This document shows, piece by piece, positions 26,082 to 33,372 of a stretch of 64,000 nt of DNA. Position numbers and translations under genes: made by a program. How positions within the stretch are numbered: position 1 is the stretch's first letter; the number at the start of each line of letters is the position of its first letter. The stretch is from Streptomyces sp. NBC_00523 (GTDB lineage Bacteria > Actinomycetota > Actinomycetes > Streptomycetales > Streptomycetaceae): assembly GCF_036346615.1 (NCBI RefSeq), contig NZ_CP107836.1, forward strand, positions 3,348,001 to 3,412,000, given 5' to 3'. The notes below the pieces were generated by a model, which was not told where the DNA came from, did not search any database, and worked only from the letters and a program-made list of their open reading frames with translations.

Positions 26082-27223
26082 CCCTGCCGACCGTCCTGCA
26101 CGTCATCCGCCCGCAGCCCCCCGGCGAGGTCGGCGGCGCGGACCTGCACATCGCCGACCTCGCCGAGGAACAGAACCGCACCGGCGCACGCGCACTCGTC
26201 TGCCATTACGGAAATCCCGAGTACGGGGCACTCCTGGACGCCCGGGGCATAGAGAATTCGGGCCTGCCGGCCGACGGACTGCGCCGCTGGACGAAGCACC
26301 TCCGGGCGTACGTCGAAGAAATCGGCCCCACGCTCGTGCACTCGCACGGTTACGACGCCGACTACGTGGCGACCGCCCTGAAGGTGATGCCCGGCACGGG
26401 AAAAGGGAAATTCCCGTCCTACGTCATCTCCGGCCACGGTTTCATACGCACCGGGATCAAACTGCGCGCGATGACCGTCCTGAACGAACGCTGCCTCCGC
26501 TTCGCCGACGCCATCATCACCGCCGGAGCCGCGGAGGCGACCCGGCTGCGCGCGCTCGGCCACGCCGACGTCCAGTACGTGGCCAACGGCGTCCGGGCCG
26601 CGCCGGGCGGCGGGGAGTCCTTCCCCATGGACGCACTCCCCCTGCCCCCCGAAGGCCCCAAGGTCGTGTACGTAGGACGTCTCTCCCCGGAGAAGCGGCC
26701 CGATCTCTTCCTCGGCGCGGCGCGCACCCTGACGCGGGAGCGTGCCGATGTGTCCTTCGTCGTCATCGGGGCGGGCCCGCTGCTCGCGGAGTACGAGAAG
26801 CGCTCCGCGAACCTCGGGCTGTCCGCCCGCGTCCACTTCACGGGCCTGCGCCGGGACGTCCCGGATCTGCTGGCCGGCGCGGACATCCTCGTGTGCTGCT
26901 CGGACACCGAGGGGACGCCCCGGGCCGTCGTGGAGGGCATGGCGGCCGGGCTGCCCGTGGTGGCCACCCGGGTCGGCGGACTTCCCGATCTGGTGGCCGA
27001 CGGCACGACGGGCCTGCTGACGGACGCGGGCTCCGAATCCCAGCTCACCGATGCGCTGCGGACCCTCCTGGAGGCGCCGGGGAAGGCGACGGAAATGGGC
27101 GGGGCGGGCCGGCTCCGGGCCATGGAGAAATTCGGAGTCGCCCGCATGTGGGCGGAAATCAGCGAGGTATACGCCCGGGCGACGTCGACCGCCTGGCCGC
27201 TCGCCACCTCGCATTCCCGCTGA
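26078..27223 (+). CDS. Glycosyltransferase family 4
   Basis: A 381-residue GT-B enzyme. The N-terminal acceptor domain starts TVLHVIRPQPPGEVGGADLH; the C-terminal nucleotide-sugar domain has VVYVGRLSPEKRPDLFLGAA and the conserved EGTPRAVVEGMAAGLPVVAT E-x7-E motif. Family members transfer UDP- or GDP-sugars; MshA and BtrM/NeoM-type enzymes are GT4. With the upstream deacetylase, transfer of GlcNAc followed by deacetylation is a reasonable hypothesis. I chose the GTG at 26078 overlapping the preceding stop; another GTG at 26069 is possible. Confidence 0.9.
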   Translation: MTLPTVLHVIRPQPPGEVGGADLHIADLAEEQNRTGARALVCHYGNPEYGALLDARGIENSGLPADGLRRWTKHLRAYVEEIGPTLVHSHGYDADYVATALKVMPGTGKGKFPSYVISGHGFIRTGIKLRAMTVLNERCLRFADAIITAGAAEATRLRALGHADVQYVANGVRAAPGGGESFPMDALPLPPEGPKVVYVGRLSPEKRPDLFLGAARTLTRERADVSFVVIGAGPLLAEYEKRSANLGLSARVHFTGLRRDVPDLLAGADILVCCSDTEGTPRAVVEGMAAGLPVVATRVGGLPDLVADGTTGLLTDAGSESQLTDALRTLLEAPGKATEMGGAGRLRAMEKFGVARMWAEISEVYARATSTAWPLATSHSR

Positions 27224-27360
27224 CCGCGGGGCCGTGTCGGGGGCGGGCGGTTCACCGGCGGTTAGGCGGCCGGGAAGGGCCGCCCGCGCCCCGGACCGGA
27301 CCGGGGCGCGGGGCCCTCCGCACCCCGAACACGGCCGCCTCCGGCGGCCCCCGGTTCCGG

Positions 27361-27366
27361 TACGCT
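27361..27366 (+). promoter_or_regulatory. -10 element TACGCT of a probable leaderless mRNA
   Basis: TACGCT fits the TANNNT -10 pattern and ends six bases before the ATG at 27373, which lacks a ribosome binding site. In actinobacteria this spacing places the first transcribed base at the start codon. Confidence 0.5.
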
Positions 27367-27372
27367 TCCCGG

Positions 27373-28596
27373 ATGCGCTATTTCATCCAGTACCCCGCCG
27401 GCACCAGCGAACTCGTCGCGGATGCCATGTCGCACTTCGTCGACGACTTCCGCGCGGAGTACCAGGACGACAGCGCCATGCTCTTCTCGTCCAGTTCACC
27501 GATGGAACGCGTCGCGGACATTCCCTTCGCGAAGAACGCCTTTGCGGTGATCTCCGAAATCCGGCGCGGAGACATCAATGCGAATGTGGCGCAGCTCGCG
27601 GGATCGCTGAAGAAATCGCAATTCCCGCCGCTCCCCGGTCCCCGCGCCCGGGGCTTCCGCGTGATGGTCCACATCGACGGCGAACTGGCGTCGGTCGCGG
27701 GCGCCCCGAAGAGGGAGATCGAGCGCACGGTCTCCGCCTGCACGGGCATGCGGCTCGAACCCAGCGGCCGCGGCCAGGAGTACTGGGTCATCGGCCGCCT
27801 GGACATGCGCGACCTCATGTTCTGCGCACGGCTGCCCAAGCCCGCCCGGCCCAAGAAGGCCCGCGGCGCCCTGTCCCACGAGTTGTCGTCCATGCTCGTC
27901 CTGGCGTCCGAGCCGCGCCCCGAGGACACCTTCCTCGATCCGTTCGCCGGCAGCGGCTCCTTCGTGGTCGCCCGGCTCTCCCTGCCGGCGCGGGAGGTCG
28001 TCTACTCCGACCTGGACCTCGCGGACCACCGCGAACTGCTGCCCGGCGAGGTGCTGCGCGACCGCCGGCTGCGACTGCTGGACGAGGACGCCATGGACCT
28101 CCCGTCCGTCCCCGACGGCTCGGTGGACGCCGTCGTGACGGACCCCCCGTGGGGCGAGCACGAGGAACTGCCCGTGCCGTACGAGGAGTTCGCCCGGACC
28201 ACGGCGCTCTCCCTGGCCCGGGTGCTGAACCCGGCGAAGGGCCGGTACGTGCTGCTCTGCGCCCGCCGGGGCGCGCCCGCCTTCGAGGCGGCGCTCACGG
28301 AGGCCGGCCTCGCGGTCCGTCAGACGCACGAGATCCTGGTCAACGGCCACCCGGCCACGGTCTTCGTCGGCGACCGGCGAACCGGCACCGAGCCGTCGCA
28401 GCAGACCGAGGAGCCACAGCAGTCCCGGAGGGCACAGGAATCCCAGGAATCGCAGGACTCCCAGGAGCCCCAGGAGCCCGGGACGCCGCAGGACCGGCAG
28501 GGCGGCGAGCGGCGCCAGGCGCCCAGGACCCCCGCCAAGCCCCTGCTCATCGGGATGGGCACCTACCGCCGCTCGCTGAACCGCTTCTCGCGCTGA
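27373..28596 (+). CDS. TRM11/RlmKL-like SAM-dependent nucleic-acid methyltransferase
   Basis: A 407-residue protein. The N-terminal part (about 1-150) resembles a THUMP-like RNA-binding region. The C-terminal Rossmann domain has motif I DTFLDPFAGSGSFVVA and the catalytic motif IV VVTDPPWGEHEEL, the D/N-PP-Y/W signature of N-methyltransferases that modify guanine or adenine, usually in tRNA or rRNA. A low-complexity Gln/Glu/Ser tract (about residues 335-375) interrupts the C-terminus before a short basic tail; it appears to be a lineage-specific insertion. It probably has its own leaderless promoter, so its link to the metabolite cluster is uncertain. Confidence 0.75.
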   Translation: MRYFIQYPAGTSELVADAMSHFVDDFRAEYQDDSAMLFSSSSPMERVADIPFAKNAFAVISEIRRGDINANVAQLAGSLKKSQFPPLPGPRARGFRVMVHIDGELASVAGAPKREIERTVSACTGMRLEPSGRGQEYWVIGRLDMRDLMFCARLPKPARPKKARGALSHELSSMLVLASEPRPEDTFLDPFAGSGSFVVARLSLPAREVVYSDLDLADHRELLPGEVLRDRRLRLLDEDAMDLPSVPDGSVDAVVTDPPWGEHEELPVPYEEFARTTALSLARVLNPAKGRYVLLCARRGAPAFEAALTEAGLAVRQTHEILVNGHPATVFVGDRRTGTEPSQQTEEPQQSRRAQESQESQDSQEPQEPGTPQDRQGGERRQAPRTPAKPLLIGMGTYRRSLNRFSR

Positions 28597-28656
28597 CGCC
28601 CGGAAGGACGGGCGCACCCGCTCCTTGCCGCACCCGCTCCTTGCCGCACCCGCCCC

Positions 28657-29412
28657 TTACCGCACGCGCCGGAACGACATACGGGTCAGCCCCACGGCCG
28701 GCGGCACGACCGCGTCCACCACCCGCGCCACCGGAAGCACGGCGGCCTCGGCCCTGATGTGCCGCCGGGTGGCCCTCGCTCCTTCGTGCCGCCCGCCCGA
28801 CGCGGCGGCGCGCACCAGCGCGGCGGACACCTCCTGGGCGCTCAGCCTCAGCCGCTCGGTCGCCACCGGGGTGAATCCGGCGTCGCGGAGCGTCGCCGCG
28901 TACCACGAGGGCCGCCGCAGCCAGTGCGATGACCGGTCGTGGACCGGGAGCACGGCGGTGTCCTCGAAGAGGTGCACGTCTCGTTCGGCGACCCGGGCCA
29001 TCTCCAGGAGCAGTGAGCGGGCGTCCTCGGGCGGGTTGTGCTGGAGGACCGTGGCGACGAACACCGCCTCGAAACGCCGGTCCTCGAACGGCAGGGTCCG
29101 GCCGTCGATGTGGACGAACTCGGCGTCGACCGTACGCCCGGCGTGCCGCAGCATGGTCTCCGAAAGATCCGCGCCGACGACCTTCTTGCCCTGCTCGGTC
29201 AGCCACCGGACGTTGCCGCCGGGGCCGCAGCCGACTTCGAGGACCGTGGCCGCGTCCCGCAGCGCCGGGCCCAGGAACCGCCGCATGAACATGGAGCGCT
29301 TGAGCCGGTAGAACTCCGTGTCGTCCCCGGCGACGACACCGCCGCCGTCGGAGCGGACTCCGATGTGGCCGGCCACCTCGTCCCAGTACTGCTGTGCCGC
29401 GTATTCGGGCAT
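28657..29412 (-). CDS. Class I SAM-dependent methyltransferase
   Basis: A methyltransferase of about 251 residues. Motif I is VLEVGCGPGGNVRWL, the acidic ribose-binding residue lies in VVGADLSETML, and later motifs are FEAVFVATVLQHNPPEDA and AERDVHLFEDT. This is a UbiE/Methyltransf_11-type small-molecule enzyme. The stretch of about 60 residues after the fold is basic. I prefer the ATG at 29412 (purine-rich GAAGAGAG upstream) over a GTG at 29424. The GT2 gene ends 30 bases upstream, so the two are co-transcribed. O- or N-methylation of the cluster product is inferred. Confidence 0.8.
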   Translation of the reverse strand: MPEYAAQQYWDEVAGHIGVRSDGGGVVAGDDTEFYRLKRSMFMRRFLGPALRDAATVLEVGCGPGGNVRWLTEQGKKVVGADLSETMLRHAGRTVDAEFVHIDGRTLPFEDRRFEAVFVATVLQHNPPEDARSLLLEMARVAERDVHLFEDTAVLPVHDRSSHWLRRPSWYAATLRDAGFTPVATERLRLSAQEVSAALVRAAASGGRHEGARATRRHIRAEAAVLPVARVVDAVVPPAVGLTRMSFRRVR

Positions 29413-29441
29413 GTCTCTCTTCACCTCACGTTGCGGGCGGT

Positions 29442-30338
29442 TCAGTTGGGCTGGGTGGCGTTGACCCGGACTTCGCGCAGCACCGGGCTCCAGACCTGGT
29501 ACGTGCGCCCGCGCCGCTCATCGATGGCCCCTTGCATCCGGGCGGCCAGCTCGACTCCGCAGAGCGAGGCGAGGGTGAGCACCCGGCCCGGGTTCTCGCG
29601 CACGACGTTGAGGGCGGCGCGCACGACGTTCCGCTTCCTCAGGGTGGCCGGCCGGTAGGACAGCCGGCGGTCCGCCGCCCGGTGCTGGCAGGCGATGCGG
29701 CGCCGCTGGCCGTAGAACTCGCGGACGTCGCTCGGCGGGAAGTTGCGCACCTCGGCCTCGGAGACGTACGCGAGAAGGCCGCCCTGCCGGATCACCTCGG
29801 CCTCCATCACCACCTCGTCGCAGTGGATGCCCGTGGGCAGCCCCTCCGGCACGAAATCTCGTCGCAGTGCCACGACTTCGCCGAGCTTGGGCTGCATGGA
29901 GGCGATCTCGTGATGCATGCGCCAGAGCAGATCGTGCATCCGCCCGGTCAGCCCAGCCGTGCCGTGCGTGGCGATACGGGGTCCGGTCATCCCGCACCGC
30001 GGATCGCGCCTCATGGGCTCGACGAGGCGTTCCACGAGACCCGGCGCGACCACCAGGTCCGCGCCGGCGATCACCAGGACGTCGCCCGTGGCCCGGGCGA
30101 GGAAGTCGTTGATGGCGGCCAGCTTGCCTTCGCGCTTCGGTCTGTTCACCACGGTGAGGCGGGCGTCATGGCGGACGTAGGCCTCGGCGGCCGCGACGGT
30201 GCTGTCCGTGCTCGCGCAGGACAGCACGAATATCTCGAGTATCTTCGCCTGCTCCGGCTCCTGCGCGAGCATCGCCTCGATCGCGCGGCCGACGGTGTGT
30301 TCCTCGTTGTGGGCGAAGATGCCGATACTGACCTTCAC
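29442..30338 (-). CDS. Glycosyltransferase family 2
   Basis: A 298-residue GT-A glycosyltransferase beginning VSIGIFAHNEEHTVGRAI, with the nucleotide-binding CASTDST region and VIAGADLVVAPG in the place of the DxD metal site. GIHCDEVVMEAEVIRQGG provides the acceptor-side catalytic acid region, and QRRRIACQHR is the basic Q/RxxRW-like segment. No multi-TM tail is present, so it is not a synthase-type exporter. The GTG start has GGGAAGAACGGA upstream. It sits between PhyH and methyltransferase genes in a leftward mini-operon. Confidence 0.85.
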   Translation of the reverse strand: MKVSIGIFAHNEEHTVGRAIEAMLAQEPEQAKILEIFVLSCASTDSTVAAAEAYVRHDARLTVVNRPKREGKLAAINDFLARATGDVLVIAGADLVVAPGLVERLVEPMRRDPRCGMTGPRIATHGTAGLTGRMHDLLWRMHHEIASMQPKLGEVVALRRDFVPEGLPTGIHCDEVVMEAEVIRQGGLLAYVSEAEVRNFPPSDVREFYGQRRRIACQHRAADRRLSYRPATLRKRNVVRAALNVVRENPGRVLTLASLCGVELAARMQGAIDERRGRTYQVWSPVLREVRVNATQPN

Positions 30339-30355
30339 TCCGTTCTTCCCCCTGC

Positions 30356-31150
30356 TCAGTAGCGGTCGAGGTCGCGCGGCGGTCCGCTGATCATGTTGAG
30401 GTACTCGTAGAAGCCGAAGCCGTAGAAGTCGCGGCGCGCGGGCGAAAGCGACTCCAGCACCGAAGGGGCCATGCTCAGCTGGAAGTTCTCCTGCTGGCGG
30501 ATGTACGGACGGCAGTAGTACGCGAGCACGCCGGTGCGCGGGGAGCCGGCCGACCGGTTGGCCCCCGTGCCGTGCCAGATCCGGCCGTCGATGACCAGGG
30601 CGGTACCGGCGGGCCCGGTGGCGGGCACCATCGAACCTTCCGGCGGCGGGCCGTCGAGCAGATGGCTGCCCGGCGCGACCAGGGTGGCCCCGTTCTCCTC
30701 CGTGAACTCGTCGACCATCCAGATGACATGGGCCGCGAGCGCCTGCGGCCAGGGACGTGCCGCCCAGTCCTGGTCCCAGTGCGGCGTCATGGCACCGCCG
30801 CCCGGACCGGTGATGTTGGCACTCAGGTTGGACATGCGCACATCCGGCCCCAGGCAGGACTCCATGAGCGCGAGGGCGGTGGGGTGTTCGGCGAGCTTCA
30901 GGAACGACTCACCGCGGTTGAACAGCGCCCAGACGCGCTGGTTCGACCCGTCGGAATAGATGTGGTCGTTGTCGTCGGCCAAGTCCTTCGCCGCTTCCGC
31001 GTGAATTGTTTCGCGGAGCTCACCGACTTCTTCCTCGGACAGCGCACCGGCCAATCGTGCGCATCCGTATGCGCGTACGTGCTCGATGGCAGTGCCGAGG
31101 TCATCGGTTATGTCGGGCAGGGCAGGAATCAGATCGGCTGCGTCCGTCAC
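30356..31150 (-). CDS. Phytanoyl-CoA dioxygenase (PhyH)-family Fe(II)/2-oxoglutarate oxygenase
   Basis: A 264-residue enzyme with the complete iron triad: His124 and Asp126 in TPHWDQD and His192 in DGRIWHGTGANRS, followed by a 2-oxoglutarate-binding arginine (Arg198). It is expected to hydroxylate or otherwise oxidise a small molecule. I take the GTG at 31150 with AAGGGGGA about six bases upstream instead of the longer frame from 31204. It heads the leftward group PhyH-GT2-methyltransferase. A second PhyH protein (32504-33325) lies close by but has a different metal site. Confidence 0.85.
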   Translation of the reverse strand: MTDAADLIPALPDITDDLGTAIEHVRAYGCARLAGALSEEEVGELRETIHAEAAKDLADDNDHIYSDGSNQRVWALFNRGESFLKLAEHPTALALMESCLGPDVRMSNLSANITGPGGGAMTPHWDQDWAARPWPQALAAHVIWMVDEFTEENGATLVAPGSHLLDGPPPEGSMVPATGPAGTALVIDGRIWHGTGANRSAGSPRTGVLAYYCRPYIRQQENFQLSMAPSVLESLSPARRDFYGFGFYEYLNMISGPPRDLDRY

Positions 31151-31464
31151 TACATCCCCCTTGTGAGGTGACCAGATCTTCAGTCGGCAAACAGTGAAGC
31201 ACACGAAGGCGTCTTCATGGCGGACGAAAAAATCTAATCAAAGCGACATAGAAGACATCTCGATCACCGTCCTGGCGGGTGCCGGGGGCATGTGCTCTGC
31301 GTTACACCTTTGATCCCACGACCTGTGGAACCGCTGGTAGTTGACGTGACGTCATGGGTGAAGGAGCGGGTGCGGCCCGCCCTCTCGGTCCGTCACGGAA
31401 GACGCTTGACGGTGCGATCTTGCTGGGTACTATCAATGCAGACACGGGGGAGGTGTCCGATCAA
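31151..31464. promoter_or_regulatory. Divergent intergenic region in the biosynthetic cluster
   Basis: A 314-base gap, noticeably more AT-rich than the surroundings around 31220-31260, between the leftward PhyH gene and the rightward GNAT gene. It contains TGACGTCA just after position 31340, the same palindrome as at 15261, and a vegetative-type promoter near its right end. I see no gene in it; the GNAT reading frame extends into it from 31354 but the promoter position argues against that start. Confidence 0.5.
31406..31433 (+). promoter_or_regulatory. Vegetative-type promoter (TTGACG-N16-TACTAT)
   Basis: A -35 TTGACG at 31406-31411 and a -10 TACTAT at 31428-31433 separated by 16 bases, close to the principal sigma (HrdB) consensus. 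Transcription would start near 31440, followed by a GGGGGAGGTG ribosome site at 31446-31455. This supports a short GNAT protein. Confidence 0.55.
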
Positions 31465-32433
31465 TTGCATTCTGCAATAGTGCTTCGTTCGTCCGACGCC
31501 GTCGAATTCGTCAAGAACTGGCCCGCGGAGATCACCGCGACCGAGTTCTGCCGGCCCGAATGGGTCCTTTCCGCATGGAACAGCCTGCCCGAGCTCGGGA
31601 AGCCCGCCGTGGCCGTCGTCCGCGACGACGACGCCTGGGCCGCGGTGGCACTCACCGAAGCCGGTGAGCCGGGCGCGGGCACGCTCACCCTCGCCGGCCA
31701 ACCGCTGGGGGACGAGCACGACCTGGTCCTCCACCGCCCTGATCAGGCAGGCGAGTTGGTCACCGCACTGGTGGGGCTGCTGGAGGACGTCGCCGCCGAG
31801 GTCGGCAAGAAGGTCACGCTCGACGCCCTGGCGCCGAACGGCCACCTGACCCGGGAACTGCGGCGGTCCCCGCAGTGGGCCCTGGAGACGGAGGCCGCGC
31901 CCGTCATCACGCCGGCACTGGCCCGCGTCAACGCCGCGAGACATGCACGAAGAAGGCGCTATCTGGGCGGCCGGGGGCCTCTCACCTTCGGTGTCGTCAC
32001 CGGGGACGAATTGACGGTCGCCGAAGGCGAAAGGTTCCTGCGGACAAGATTCGAGAACTGGACCCGGCAGGGACGCATCGACCAGCTTCCCTCGGTCGAA
32101 CGCCTCCCCGGATTTCCTCACTTCATGGGCACCATGATGTGCGGGCTGGCACAACGCAATATGGCCAGGCTATGGGTGCTCGAACTGAACGGCCTCCGCA
32201 TAGCCGAGGACCTGCATGTCGGCCCACCGGAGGATCCCCTTCTCTATATGCGCAGCTATTCCACGGACTTCAGAAAGTACAGTCCGGGAAGAATCCTGCT
32301 GGAAGAAACGCTCGGACAACTCACCGCTCGCGATTGCGCACGCCTCCGGACCGGGCGCGGTGACGAGCTCTACAAACTCGATGCCGGGGCCGGGCAGGAA
32401 TGCGTCCTGCGGGCGGAATTCGCCCCGAAGTAG
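31465..32433 (+). CDS. GNAT-type acyltransferase (CelD/BcsL-like)
   Basis: A protein of about 322 residues. Its middle and C-terminal part (TFGVVTGDELTVAEGERFLR, FMGTMMCGLAQRNMARLWVLEL, PLLYMRSYSTDFRKYSPG) matches the GNAT_acetyltr_6/CelD family seen in polysaccharide and natural-product pathways; it may N- or O-acylate an amino sugar. The start is uncertain: I use a TTG at 31465, with GGAGG about 10 bases before it and a promoter whose start site lies near 31440. A GTG at 31453 is too close to the ribosome site, and the frame also opens at 31354. Codons ending in A/T are more frequent here than in the neighbours. Confidence 0.75.
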   Translation: MHSAIVLRSSDAVEFVKNWPAEITATEFCRPEWVLSAWNSLPELGKPAVAVVRDDDAWAAVALTEAGEPGAGTLTLAGQPLGDEHDLVLHRPDQAGELVTALVGLLEDVAAEVGKKVTLDALAPNGHLTRELRRSPQWALETEAAPVITPALARVNAARHARRRRYLGGRGPLTFGVVTGDELTVAEGERFLRTRFENWTRQGRIDQLPSVERLPGFPHFMGTMMCGLAQRNMARLWVLELNGLRIAEDLHVGPPEDPLLYMRSYSTDFRKYSPGRILLEETLGQLTARDCARLRTGRGDELYKLDAGAGQECVLRAEFAPK

Positions 32434-32503
32434 CACCGGCCGTACTCGGAAGGCCCGGGAAGTGCCGCGGCCTCCCTCACACGTCACTACCGAAGGACAT
32501 CCG

Positions 32504-33325
32504 TTGAACGAGACCGAGCGCTACCTCTTCGACCTCAACGGCTACATCGTGCTGCGCGATGTGCTGAGCCAGGAGGAGCTGACCGCCCTCAACGCGGGCG
32601 TCGACGAGGCGGGCGTACCCGAACTCCTGGAGAAGACGCACTACATCCACACCGGGTTCCCCGACTCCGAGGAGGGCAACGACGACGAGTCCATGGGCCC
32701 GGTCGACCTGACGAACGGTCTCCTCAGCGACTGGGGCAAGCCGTTCCGGGACCTCGTCGACCACCCGCGCATCCTGCCGGCCCTGGAACAGCTCCTGGGC
32801 CCCCAGCTCCGCATCGACCACAGCTACGCGATCTTCATGCGCGCCGGCGCCGGCGACGGAACCCCGCACCACCTGCACAACGGCGCCACACCGTTCGACC
32901 CCTCGCAGTACTACCTCGTCCGCGACGGCCGCATGCACAACGGGCTGGTCGTCGTCTCCTTCGCGCTCAGCGACGTCAACCCGGGCGACGGAGGCTTCTG
33001 CGTCATACCCGGCAGCCACAAGTCGTCGTTCCCCGTCCCGGACGAGATCCGCGCGATCACCGGCGAGGAACCGCCCGTCGTCCACGTGCCCATGAAGGCC
33101 GGCGACGCGGTCATCTTCACCGAGGCCGTCACCCACGGATCGCTCCCCTGGGCCGCCGGGCACGACCGGCGCGCGGTTCTCTGCAAGTACGCCCCCGGGC
33201 ACATCCAGTGGGAGAAGGCATCCCCCTGGGCCAACCTGGACCAGCCCTGGACCCCGCGCCAGCGGCAGCTGCTCACGGGCCCGTACGCCGGTGGGCGCCC
33301 GGAGATCCGTACCGAAGCCGAATAG
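32504..33325 (+). CDS. PhyH-family protein with HxG in place of the HxD/E iron motif
   Basis: A 273-residue PhyH-fold protein. The distal ligand His211 (EAVTHGSLPW) and the oxoglutarate-binding region (DRRAVLCKYA, Arg222/223) are present. The first iron motif reads HHLHNGATPFDP: His125-Asn126-Gly127 stands where ordinary PhyH enzymes have His-x-Asp/Glu. GRMHNGLVVVSFALSDVNPG and GFCVIPGSHKSSF are family landmarks. I recall a widespread PhyH subfamily sharing this variant, with unknown chemistry; Fe/2OG halogenases also lose the acidic ligand (HxG/A). TTG at 32504 is chosen for its GAAGGA site six bases upstream. It follows GNAT by 70 bases and precedes GMC by 47. Confidence 0.85.
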   Translation: MNETERYLFDLNGYIVLRDVLSQEELTALNAGVDEAGVPELLEKTHYIHTGFPDSEEGNDDESMGPVDLTNGLLSDWGKPFRDLVDHPRILPALEQLLGPQLRIDHSYAIFMRAGAGDGTPHHLHNGATPFDPSQYYLVRDGRMHNGLVVVSFALSDVNPGDGGFCVIPGSHKSSFPVPDEIRAITGEEPPVVHVPMKAGDAVIFTEAVTHGSLPWAAGHDRRAVLCKYAPGHIQWEKASPWANLDQPWTPRQRQLLTGPYAGGRPEIRTEAE

Positions 33326-33372
33326 ACCCCACTTCCGCCCACCCCTGATACGAGACACGAGGAACGAGTCCG

